From the NCBI GenBank assembly GCA_023424135.1, contig JAFAEH010000132.1, positions 1 through 6,312 of the forward strand: a stretch of DNA of 6,312 nucleotides, read 5' to 3'. The notes under the pieces are model-generated. The model worked only from the letters and a program-made list of their open reading frames with translations. It had not been told where the DNA came from and did no database searches. Below are positions 1 to 5,224 of this stretch, in pieces; position 1 is the first letter of the stretch, and each line of letters starts with the position of its first letter. A program made the position numbers and the translations under genes. Source of the stretch: Actinomycetes bacterium. Lineage in GTDB: Bacteria; Actinomycetota; Actinomycetes; Actinomycetales; Cellulomonadaceae.

Positions 1-596
1 GCCGCGGGCAGCGCCGCGACGAACGCGCGCGCGTGCGCGGCGCCGACCGTGAACGCCGCGGTCAGGCCGTGGTGCAGCTCGGCGACGTTGCCGAGCGCAC
101 GCACCCAGCGCCCCGGCATCTCGACCGGCCGCTCGACGACCGTCGCCTGCGGGCTGGAGAGGGTCACGCCGCCGCGTCCGACGTCGAGGTGCAGCAGCCG
201 CTCCCGGCCGACCTGCGACAGGGCCGCGCGCGTCGTCAGGCCGATGTCGACGTTCGTCGTCCCGTGCGACGCCTCACCGGAGTCGAACGCGTCGGGCAGC
301 AGGTCCAGACGTGCGTAGACGCTGTTGCAGGCGGAGAAGCACTCGGCGCGCAGCCGGTCGCCGTGCGCGGTCAGCACGGGGTCGCGCTGCGTCGACGGCG
401 TGTACTGGAAGTACCGGGTCGCGGTGACGTCGGCGAGCGTCAGGAGCCCGCGCGCGAGCACCTGCGGGTGGGCCGCGAAGCCGTGGAAGAAGCTCGGGTC
501 CTCGACCAGGCCGTCCGGCGTCAGCGCGGGGGCCAGGCCGAGGGTCAGGCCGTCCTCCCCCAGGTGGGAGGGGTGCGCGAACGTCCGGGTGGTCAC
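1..596 (-). CDS. SWIM zinc-finger family protein (partial, N-terminal part)
   Basis: Reading the minus strand from a GTG at 596 gives 198 uninterrupted codons that leave the window at base 1. I recognise the family from a conserved block: FFHGF at about residues 36-40, a RYFQY segment at 61-65, the stretch around GDRLRAECFSACNSVYARLD at 79-98, and HGTTNVDIG at 111-119. This matches the N-terminal region of actinobacterial proteins annotated as SWIM zinc-finger family proteins. The zinc-binding SWIM motif itself would lie beyond the edge, so the assignment rests on the flanking domain and memory of the family. The cellular role is not established; SWIM motifs are generally linked to nucleic-acid or protein binding. 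A second in-frame GTG lies 24 bases upstream, but the start at 596 is preferred because a TAGACT -10 element lies seven bases before it and no Shine-Dalgarno site is visible. It is co-oriented with the SUKH-like gene, 78 bases behind that gene's stop. Confidence 0.66.
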   Translation of the reverse strand, partial: MTTRTFAHPSHLGEDGLTLGLAPALTPDGLVEDPSFFHGFAAHPQVLARGLLTLADVTATRYFQYTPSTQRDPVLTAHGDRLRAECFSACNSVYARLDLLPDAFDSGEASHGTTNVDIGLTTRAALSQVGRERLLHLDVGRGGVTLSSPQATVVERPVEMPGRWVRALGNVAELHHGLTAAFTVGAAHARAFVAALPA

Positions 597-603
597 GCCG
601 GGG

Positions 604-609
604 AGTCTA
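604..609 (-). promoter_or_regulatory. Candidate -10 element for a leaderless start
   Basis: On the minus strand TAGACT (TANNNT) is followed by seven bases and then the GTG start of the SWIM-family gene. That places the expected transcription start at or within a base of the start codon. There is no purine-rich ribosome site in between. No convincing -35 hexamer is visible. Confidence 0.5.
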
Positions 610-674
610 GGGACGTGCACCGACACCGTCCGGGGCGCGCGGCGCGGGTCACCCGCAGGGACGCGCCGCGCGGC

Positions 675-1298
675 TCACGTGACGTCGGTCCGGGACAGGT
701 GGCCCAGGTCCGGCAGGGACGTCAGGTCGACGTCCCACGTGCCGTCGCGGGCGACGCGCCACGTGCCGGTGTCGAGCATCTCGTGCCAGCGGGCGATGCG
801 CTGCGGCAGGGTCGAGTGCGCGACGTGCAGCGGGTGGGACTGCGGGTCGTGCCGGAACGTGTCCGGCCCGGGCCGGGAGCCGTCGAGGACGAGCGGCAGC
901 GCGTGGCCGTGCACGGCGACGACCCAGTGCGGCTGCCATGCGGGGCGGTCCGTCGACGATCCGCCGGGCGCCGTCGACCGCCCCGGGGGTGTGTGCGCCG
1001 CGTCCGCCGCGGACGTGTCGCGGTACTCCCGCGACCGGCGCAGGCTGTCCTCGAGCGACGCGAAGTCCTGCCCGGGCGCGAGCTGCGCGGGTGCGCCGCC
1101 CGGTCGCTGGTGGACCCCGTCGCGCCACGTCCACAGGGCGGCGACCTCCTCGGTGAGGTCGTACCCGTGCTGCGCGGCGAGCGCGGTCGCCTCGCTCAGC
1201 GAGAGCCCGGGGCGCAGCCGCGTGACGACGACGGCCCCGAGAGTCACGAGCCGGGCCGCCCAGGAGTGCAGTGCGTCGTGCACGTCGCGTGCGCTCAC
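675..1298 (-). CDS. SMI1/KNR4 (SUKH) family-like protein
   Basis: A 207-residue protein on the minus strand. The fold assignment comes from spacing and wording typical of SUKH proteins. An LRPGLSLSEATALAAQHGYD segment (about residues 28-47) is followed by EEVAALWTWRDG, the usual helix before the first strand. Further on come W-QPHWVVAVHG and PLVLDGSRPG (about 121-144), then a C-terminal helix with a late DGTWDVD. SUKH proteins include immunity proteins of polymorphic toxin systems and many stand-alone actinobacterial proteins of unknown role. No toxin gene is adjacent here, so immunity is not inferred. It is probably cytosolic, with no signal peptide or membrane segment. The start could be the GTG at 1304 (two residues longer) or 1298; 1298 is chosen because it overlaps the stop of an upstream small ORF as GTGA, while neither start has its own good ribosome site. 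Confidence 0.68.
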   Translation of the reverse strand: MSARDVHDALHSWAARLVTLGAVVVTRLRPGLSLSEATALAAQHGYDLTEEVAALWTWRDGVHQRPGGAPAQLAPGQDFASLEDSLRRSREYRDTSAADAAHTPPGRSTAPGGSSTDRPAWQPHWVVAVHGHALPLVLDGSRPGPDTFRHDPQSHPLHVAHSTLPQRIARWHEMLDTGTWRVARDGTWDVDLTSLPDLGHLSRTDVT

Positions 1299-1360
1299 GC
1301 CCACCCCCGCCCCGCCGGGTGCGCTCCCACGGGTGTGCTCGGCTCGGGCCGACCGGCCAC
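1295..1360 (-). CDS. Possible 21-residue leader ORF coupled to the SUKH-like gene
   Basis: On the minus strand a strong AAGGAGGG ribosome site (1374-1367) stands six bases before a GTG at 1360. The reading frame runs 21 codons and stops at TGA 1297-1295. That stop overlaps the GTG start of the next gene by four bases (GTGA), the usual layout of translational coupling. The peptide is Pro/Gly/Arg/Ala-rich with no recognisable domain and no regulatory codon run. What is seen is the ribosome site, the frame and the overlap; that it is translated is inference. The alternative is that the site is a chance purine stretch, or that translation from 1360 reaches the downstream frame by frameshifting. 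Confidence 0.35.
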   Translation of the reverse strand: MAGRPEPSTPVGAHPAGRGWA

Positions 1361-1381
1361 CGGGTTCCCTCCTTCGTGGTC

Positions 1382-1401
1382 GTGACGTGCGAGGACGTCA
1401 C
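1382..1401. repeat. Inverted repeat, candidate operator before the leader ORF
   Basis: GTGACGT at 1382-1388 and ACGTCAC at 1395-1401 are perfect reverse complements with a six-base spacer (GCGAGG). The element lies just upstream of the AAGGAGGG ribosome site on the minus strand, where an operator or 5' UTR hairpin would act. No -10 hexamer for this transcript could be recognised nearby. Confidence 0.35.
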
Positions 1402-1568
1402 CTGGCCCGCGCGACGCACACCGTGGCACAGATGCGTACCCGGCGGCGGACCAGCGGTGACACGCCACCCGGTCGGAGCAGTCACAGTGGGTGACGACAC
1501 TCCCCGAACGGCCCCTTACTGACCGGTAGCGAGGTGGGAGGTGTGGCCCACGTCCCACGGAACTCGGT
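1402..1568. other. Gene-free spacer between divergent units
   Basis: The stretch between the minus-strand SUKH unit and the plus-strand tRNA (about 310 bases in all, 1299-1619) holds no conventional gene. In this part I see only a weak inverted repeat, GTCAC (1481-1485) and GTGAC (1491-1495) with a five-base spacer. I see no clear minus-strand promoter. Translations in all frames are Arg/Pro/Ser-rich without domain character. Confidence 0.5.
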
Positions 1569-1597
1569 TTGGGCCACGACCCCGGTGCCTGTATCGT
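1569..1597 (+). promoter_or_regulatory. Promoter of tRNA-Arg
   Basis: TTGGGC (1569-1574) and TATCGT (1592-1597) are separated by 17 bases and match the -35 and -10 pattern of housekeeping sigma factors. Transcription would start near 1604, giving a short 5' leader of about 16 bases before the mature tRNA. Confidence 0.6.
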
Positions 1598-1619
1598 TCT
1601 GGTCGGCCCGCGAGGGCAT

Positions 1620-1692
1620 GCGCCCGTAGCTCAATGGATAGAGCATCTGACTACGGATCAGAAGGTTGGGGGTTCGAGTCCCTTCGGGCGCG
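1620..1692 (+). tRNA. tRNA-Arg (anticodon ACG)
   Basis: A complete 73-base cloverleaf. The acceptor arm GCGCCCG (1620-1626) pairs perfectly with CGGGCGC (1685-1691). The D stem is GCTC/GAGC with an eight-base loop. The anticodon stem TCTGA/TCAGA closes the loop CTACGGA, giving anticodon ACG at 1653-1655. The variable loop is AGGTT. The T arm is GGGGG, loop TTCGAGT, CCCTT, with two G-U pairs at its base. The discriminator is G (1692) and is followed by CA, so CCA is added after transcription. A34 is expected to be converted to inosine to read CGU, CGC and CGA codons (established for this isoacceptor). Confidence 0.97.
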
Positions 1693-1703
1693 CAGCTGTG
1701 ATT

Positions 1704-1732
1704 CGGGCCCGGCACCGACGGTGCCGGGCCCG
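1704..1732 (+). terminator. Hairpin terminator after tRNA-Arg
   Basis: CGGGCCCGGCACC (1704-1716) and GGTGCCGGGCCCG (1720-1732) form a perfect 13-bp stem around a three-base loop, starting 12 bases after the tRNA. No T tract follows, which is common for actinobacterial terminators. The stem is palindromic enough to act in both directions. Confidence 0.8.
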
Positions 1733-1757
1733 TGTCACGTCCAGCAGGCTCTCCGAC

Positions 1758-1784
1758 GGTCCGCGCCACGGGCGCGACCGGACC
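1758..1784 (+). other. Small bulged stem-loop in the spacer before the winged-helix gene
   Basis: GGTCC-GCGCC, a three-base loop (ACG), GGCGC, a four-base bulge (GACC) and GGACC can fold into a 10-bp interrupted hairpin. It lies in the roughly 200-base stretch between the tRNA terminator and the next gene, where I found nothing else. Such hairpins arise by chance in very GC-rich DNA, so a function is only possible. Confidence 0.2.
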
Positions 1785-1937
1785 GCCCCCGACGTCGGGT
1801 GCGCGGTGAATCGCCTGCGACCGGCCGCGACCCGTGCGCACCCCTGCGCGCCGTGGCCACGCCCGCGGCACCCCGCCGCCGGGCACGCACAGCACCGCGC
1901 GCCGCCACGGCGAGCGCGCAGGAACGGAACCACCCCC

Positions 1938-2252
1938 ATGAGCACCACCGTGGCGCCACCGCGCCCGTCCACCCCCGCACGCCCGGGCCGCCGCCCGGCG
2001 CACCACCGACCCACCCTGCGCCGTGTCTCCTCGGACACCGGTGCCCGCCGCGCGCTGGTCCTGCTCGAGCTGTCCGAGCACGGTCCGTGCGACGTCCTGA
2101 CGCTCGCACGGCGCTGCGCGCTGCCCGCCGACGCCGTCGCCGCGCACCTGCGTGACCTGGCCGAGGCCGGGTTCGTCGTCGCCGACGGCCGCCGCTGGGC
2201 GGCCGTGTCCCTCGTCGAGCGCGAGCGCGCCCGGAGGCTGGTCCACGGGTGA
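1938..2252 (+). CDS. Small winged helix-turn-helix protein
   Basis: A 104-residue protein in two parts. Residues 1-30 are basic and rich in Pro, Arg and Thr and look disordered. Residues 35-104 have the layout of a winged helix: a first helix (RRALVLLELSE), then VLTLARRCAL and the likely recognition helix around PADAVAAHLRDLAEAGF (63-79), then a short wing (VVADGRRWAAVSL) and a final helix. It resembles the DNA-binding domains of MarR-, ArsR- or IclR-type regulators without any ligand domain, so no effector can be named. The start is the ATG at 1938, with a weak AGGAACGGA ribosome site upstream; the frame stays open further upstream, through the tRNA, but that part is not protein-like. It ends 24 bases before the YbaK-type gene, which has its own possible promoter in the gap. 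Confidence 0.7.
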   Translation: MSTTVAPPRPSTPARPGRRPAHHRPTLRRVSSDTGARRALVLLELSEHGPCDVLTLARRCALPADAVAAHLRDLAEAGFVVADGRRWAAVSLVERERARRLVHG

Positions 2253-2264
2253 CGGCGGGGCGGG

Positions 2265-2270
2265 TACGGT
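2265..2270 (+). promoter_or_regulatory. Candidate -10 element for a leaderless YbaK-type gene
   Basis: TACGGT (TANNNT) ends six bases before the ATG at 2277, exactly where a -10 element would sit if transcription began on the start codon. The 24-base gap after the winged-helix gene holds no good ribosome site for this ATG. No -35 hexamer is evident. Confidence 0.45.
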
Positions 2271-2276
2271 CCTGGC

Positions 2277-2753
2277 ATGTCGCTCGAACGGGCCCGTGAG
2301 CACCTCGACCGGTACGGGCTGGGCGATGCGATCAGGGTCACCGAGCGGTCGAGCGCGACCGTCGCACTCGCGGCGGAGGCCCTGGGGGTCGCGCCCGAGC
2401 GCATCGCGAAGACGCTGAGCTTTCGTGCCGCCGAGCCGGGGCACGCGGTCCTGGTGGTGATGGCCGGCGACGCACGCGTCGACAACGCGGCGTTCCGGGC
2501 GGCGTTCGGCGTCAAGGCGCGGATGCTCGCGGGCGACGAGGTCGAGGCGCTGACCGGTTACCCGCCGGGCGGCGTGTGCCCCTTCGGCAACCCGGTCACC
2601 GCCACGGTCCACCTCGACACGTCCCTGCGGCGCTTCGCGACCGTGTTCCCCGCGTGCGGGACGGCCGCCTCGGCGGTCGAGCTGACGTGCGAGCGGCTCG
2701 AGGAGGTCACCGGCGGTGCGCCGTGGGTGACGGTGTCGCGGCTGCCGGGGTGA
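2277..2753 (+). CDS. YbaK/EbsC family aminoacyl-tRNA deacylase
   Basis: A 158-residue single-domain protein of the YbaK/EbsC (ProX-type editing) family, at the usual family length. Seen in order: SSATVALAAEALGV (25-38), the family block ERIAKTLSF with the conserved lysine at 45, MAGDARVDN (62-70), KARMLAGDEV (80-89), the glycine-rich GGVCPFG (98-104) and the C-terminal FPACG and AVELTCE segments. Members hydrolyse mischarged aminoacyl-tRNAs, classically Cys- or Ala-tRNA(Pro), in the cytosol. The lysine and glycine loop correspond to the known substrate pocket, but which mischarged tRNA this branch edits cannot be told from sequence. The start is the ATG at 2277 because the family block begins right after it. 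Nearness to a tRNA gene is suggestive but is tRNA-Arg, so a functional link is not claimed. Confidence 0.88.
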   Translation: MSLERAREHLDRYGLGDAIRVTERSSATVALAAEALGVAPERIAKTLSFRAAEPGHAVLVVMAGDARVDNAAFRAAFGVKARMLAGDEVEALTGYPPGGVCPFGNPVTATVHLDTSLRRFATVFPACGTAASAVELTCERLEEVTGGAPWVTVSRLPG

Positions 2754-2767
2754 CCCGCGGGATGTAG

Positions 2768-2852
2768 TCATCAGACAGGTGCCCGTCCTGGCCGGCAACT
2801 GTCGCGCAGAGCAGGCCGCGGATGCCATGATGGCCCGGCACACATCTGATGA
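2768..2852. promoter_or_regulatory. Paired inverted sites upstream of the sugar-oxidation genes
   Basis: TCATCAGA at 2768-2775 and its exact reverse complement TCTGATGA at 2845-2852 lie 77 bp apart in the 112-base gap between the YbaK-type gene and the reductase. The second copy is itself part of a perfect odd palindrome, CATCTGATG (2844-2852, centre T). The region is less GC-rich than its surroundings. A CATGAT -10-like hexamer lies between the sites at 2826-2831, without a clear -35. The arrangement fits two operator sites for a dimeric regulator, most simply the GntR protein encoded downstream, but that link is inference. Confidence 0.45.
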
Positions 2853-2865
2853 ATCGTGGTGGGAG

Positions 2866-3846
2866 ATGCGCACCAGACGGCTCGCACGTGACGTCGAGGT
2901 CACCGAGCTCGGGTTCGGCGCGGCACAGCTCGGCAACCTCAACCGGGTGACGACCGACGAGGTCAGCACGCGTGCCGTCGACGCGGCGTGGGACGCGGGG
3001 ATCCGGTACTTCGACACCGCCCCGCACTACGGGCTGGGCCTGTCCGAGCGACGGCTCGGCGCGGCGCTGCGCGGGCGGCCGCGCGAGGAGTACGTGCTGT
3101 CGACCAAGGTCGGGCGCCTGCTCGTCGACGACCCCGACGGTGCGGACCGCCTCGACGACGAGGGGTTCGTCGTGCCGGCGACGGCGCGGCGGCGGTGGGA
3201 CTTCTCGCGCGACGGCGTGCTCCGCTCGCTCGAGGGGTCGCTGACGCGCCTGGGCCTCGACCGCGTCGACGTCGTCTACCTGCACGACCCCGACGACCAC
3301 TGGGAGCAGGCCGCGACCACGGGCGTCGCCGCGCTCGTCGAGCTGCGCGACCAGGGCGTCGTCCGCGCGATCGGCGCGGGCATGAACCAGTCGGCGATGC
3401 TCACGCGGTTCGTGCGCGAGTGCGACGTCGACGTCGTCATGGTCGCCGGACGCCTGTCGCTGCTCGACCGTGACGCGGCCGCCGGGTTGCTGCCCGCCGC
3501 GGCCGAGCGGGGCGTGGGCGTCGTCGCCGCGGGCGTCTACAACTCGGGCCTGCTGGCGCGCGCGGACGTCCCCGACGACGCGAGCTTCGACTACGGTCCC
3601 GCCGCGCCGGCGCTCGTCGCCCGCGCACGTGACCTCGCCCGCGCGTGCGCGGCCGCAGGCCTCGAGCTGCCCGACGCGGCCGTGCGTCACCCCCTGCGGT
3701 ACGACGAGGTCGCGGACGTGGTCGTCGGCATGCGCACCCCCGAGCACGTCGCCGCCTCGGTGCGTCGCTGGTCCGTGCACGTCGACGACGCGACGTGGGC
3801 CGCGCTCGACGCGCTCGCGCTGCCCACGACCCGCCCCGGCGCCTGA
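2866..3846 (+). CDS. Aldo/keto reductase, probable L-fucose (D-threo-aldose 1-) dehydrogenase
   Basis: A 326-residue NAD(P)-dependent aldo/keto reductase with the full catalytic tetrad: Asp50 and Tyr55 in FDTAPHYG, Lys81 in STKVG and His140 in YLHDPD. The opening ELGFGAAQLGNL and the AWDAGIRYFDTAPHYGLGLS wording are typical of the D-threo-aldose 1-dehydrogenase branch, which oxidises L-fucose and stereochemically related sugars at C1 to the lactone. The C-terminal cofactor region is around VVVGMRTPEHV (285-295). The start is the ATG at 2866, where family similarity begins; earlier in-frame ATGs at 2827 and 2830 would add about a dozen unconserved residues. The ribosome site is poor (GGGAG directly abuts the ATG), so the true start needs proof. 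It lies 58 bases before fucD and very likely shares its transcript. Substrate choice is inferred from family and neighbour; D-arabinose or L-galactose are alternatives. Confidence 0.85.
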   Translation: MRTRRLARDVEVTELGFGAAQLGNLNRVTTDEVSTRAVDAAWDAGIRYFDTAPHYGLGLSERRLGAALRGRPREEYVLSTKVGRLLVDDPDGADRLDDEGFVVPATARRRWDFSRDGVLRSLEGSLTRLGLDRVDVVYLHDPDDHWEQAATTGVAALVELRDQGVVRAIGAGMNQSAMLTRFVRECDVDVVMVAGRLSLLDRDAAAGLLPAAAERGVGVVAAGVYNSGLLARADVPDDASFDYGPAAPALVARARDLARACAAAGLELPDAAVRHPLRYDEVADVVVGMRTPEHVAASVRRWSVHVDDATWAALDALALPTTRPGA

Positions 3847-3904
3847 GCGGCCCGCCGTGCTCCCGCGCCACCCGCCCGACCCGCACGACCCGCCCGGAGG
3901 CAGC

Positions 3905-5224
3905 ATGACGACCATCACCGCGGTGCACGTGCACGACGTGCGCTTCCCGACCTCGCTCGCCGCCGACGGCTCGGACGCGATGAACAAGGACGCCGACTAC
4001 TCCGCCGCGTACGTCGTGCTCGAGACGGACGGTCGGGACGCGACCGGCGCTCCGCTCGCGGGGTACGGGTTCACGTTCACCATCGGGCGCGGCAACGACC
4101 TGTGCACCGAGGCCGCGCGGCAGCGGGCGCTGCCGCTGCTCGGCCGCGACGCCGACGACGTGCTCGACGACCTCGGGGGTGTCTACCGCGACCTGTCCGC
4201 GGACTCCCAGCTGCGCTGGCTCGGGCCCGAGAAGGGTGTCGAGCACCTCGCGAAGGCCGCGGTGATGAACGCGCTGTGGGACATGGCCGCACGCCGGGCG
4301 GGCAAGCCGCTGTGGCGCCTGCTCGTCGACATGACGCCCGAGCAGCTCGTCGACGTGACCGACCTGCGCTACCTGTCGGACGTCCTGACGCGCCAGGAGG
4401 CGGTCGACCTGCTCGCGCGGCAGGCGCCGACCCGTGCGGCGCGCGTCGCGGAGCTCGAGGCCCGCGGCGGGTACCCCTGCTACACGACCAGCGCGGGCTG
4501 GCTCGGCTACTCCGACGACAAGCTGCGCCGCCTGCTGCGCGAGGCCGTCGACGAGGGGTACCGGCACGTCAAGCTCAAGGTCGGCGCGGACGTCGAGGAG
4601 GACGTGCGCCGGCTGACGATCGCGCGCGAGGAGCTCGGCTGGGACGCGCACCTCATGGTCGACGCGAACCAGGTGTGGGACGTCCCGCAGGCGATCGCGT
4701 GGATGGAGCGCCTCGCGCCGTTCCGCCCGCTGTGGATCGAGGAGCCGACCAGCCCGGACGACGTGCTGGGGCACGCCGCGATCCGCCGGGCCGTCGCCCC
4801 GATCGGCGTCGCGACCGGGGAGCACGGCATGAACCGGGTGCTGTTCAAGCAGATGTTCCAGGCGGAGGCGATCGACTACTGCCAGCTCGACTCCGCACGG
4901 CTGGCGTCGGTCAACGAGATCCTCGCGGTGTACCTTATGGCCGCGAAGTTCGGGGTCCCCGTGTGCCCGCACGCGGGCGGTGTGGGGTTGTGCGAGCTGG
5001 TGCAGCACCTGTCGATCGTCGACTTCGTGGCCGTCTCGGGGTCGCTCGACGGCCGGGTCACCGAGTTCGTCGACCACCTGCACGAGCACTTCGTCGACCC
5101 GTGCGTCGTGCGGGCGGGGCACTACACGCTGCCCGACGCCCCCGGGTACAGCGCGCGCCTGCACGACGCGTCGGTCGCGACGTACACGTTCCCGGGCGGG
5201 ACCTACTGGTCGTCGCGGGCCTGA
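3905..5224 (+). CDS. fucD: L-fuconate dehydratase (enolase superfamily)
   Basis: A 439-residue member of the mandelate-racemase/enolase superfamily, full length for fuconate dehydratases. It removes water from L-fuconate to give 2-keto-3-deoxy-L-fuconate in non-phosphorylating L-fucose breakdown; the enzyme is Mg2+-dependent and cytosolic. The N-terminal capping domain has the family-specific GSDAMNKDADYSAAYVVLE and FTFTIGRGND segments (22-40, 56-65). The barrel carries the KxK base pair Lys223/Lys225, metal ligands Asp253, Glu279 and Glu306, and the Asp329/His356 dyad. These are all shifted by five residues from the residues I recall for the characterised Xanthomonas enzyme. The ATG at 3905 has GGAGG four bases upstream. 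Related acids (L-galactonate, D-arabinonate) are accepted by known homologues, so the physiological substrate is likely but not certain. The last 22 bases overlap the end of the convergent regulator gene. Confidence 0.93.
   Translation: MTTITAVHVHDVRFPTSLAADGSDAMNKDADYSAAYVVLETDGRDATGAPLAGYGFTFTIGRGNDLCTEAARQRALPLLGRDADDVLDDLGGVYRDLSADSQLRWLGPEKGVEHLAKAAVMNALWDMAARRAGKPLWRLLVDMTPEQLVDVTDLRYLSDVLTRQEAVDLLARQAPTRAARVAELEARGGYPCYTTSAGWLGYSDDKLRRLLREAVDEGYRHVKLKVGADVEEDVRRLTIAREELGWDAHLMVDANQVWDVPQAIAWMERLAPFRPLWIEEPTSPDDVLGHAAIRRAVAPIGVATGEHGMNRVLFKQMFQAEAIDYCQLDSARLASVNEILAVYLMAAKFGVPVCPHAGGVGLCELVQHLSIVDFVAVSGSLDGRVTEFVDHLHEHFVDPCVVRAGHYTLPDAPGYSARLHDASVATYTFPGGTYWSSRA

Noticed and set aside
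675..1298. SUKH-like protein as the immunity partner of a polymorphic toxin
   Set aside because: No toxin, secretion marker or repeat-rich protein lies next to it; the neighbouring SWIM-family gene has no toxin features in the visible part.
33..1494. Long plus-strand open frames over the SWIM and SUKH genes
   Set aside because: They are rich in Arg, Ser and Pro without domain wording and mirror the minus-strand genes, which carry recognisable conserved blocks.
1620..1692. tRNA-Arg as an integration site (att) for a mobile element
   Set aside because: No integrase, no second copy of the tRNA 3' end and no shift in composition is visible in the window.
1569..1937. Plus-strand upstream extension of the winged-helix frame reading through the tRNA (VAQWIEHLTTDQKVGGSSPFG type)
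   Set aside because: This is the familiar spurious sense translation of tRNA genes. It crosses a tRNA and a strong terminator hairpin, and the protein-like part starts only at 1938.
1482..3017. Long minus-strand open frame whose translation passes antisense through the tRNA, including the string GTRTPNLLIRSQMLYPLSYG
   Set aside because: This string is the well-known false protein obtained by translating the antisense strand of a tRNA-Arg gene. The rest of the frame is Arg/Gly/Pro-rich and lies over the YbaK-type, winged-helix and reductase genes.
3437..5164. 575-codon minus-strand frame opposite fucD and the reductase
   Set aside because: High-GC shadow frame: low-complexity Arg/Val/His/Asp-rich translation with no domain, against a fucD with all catalytic residues.
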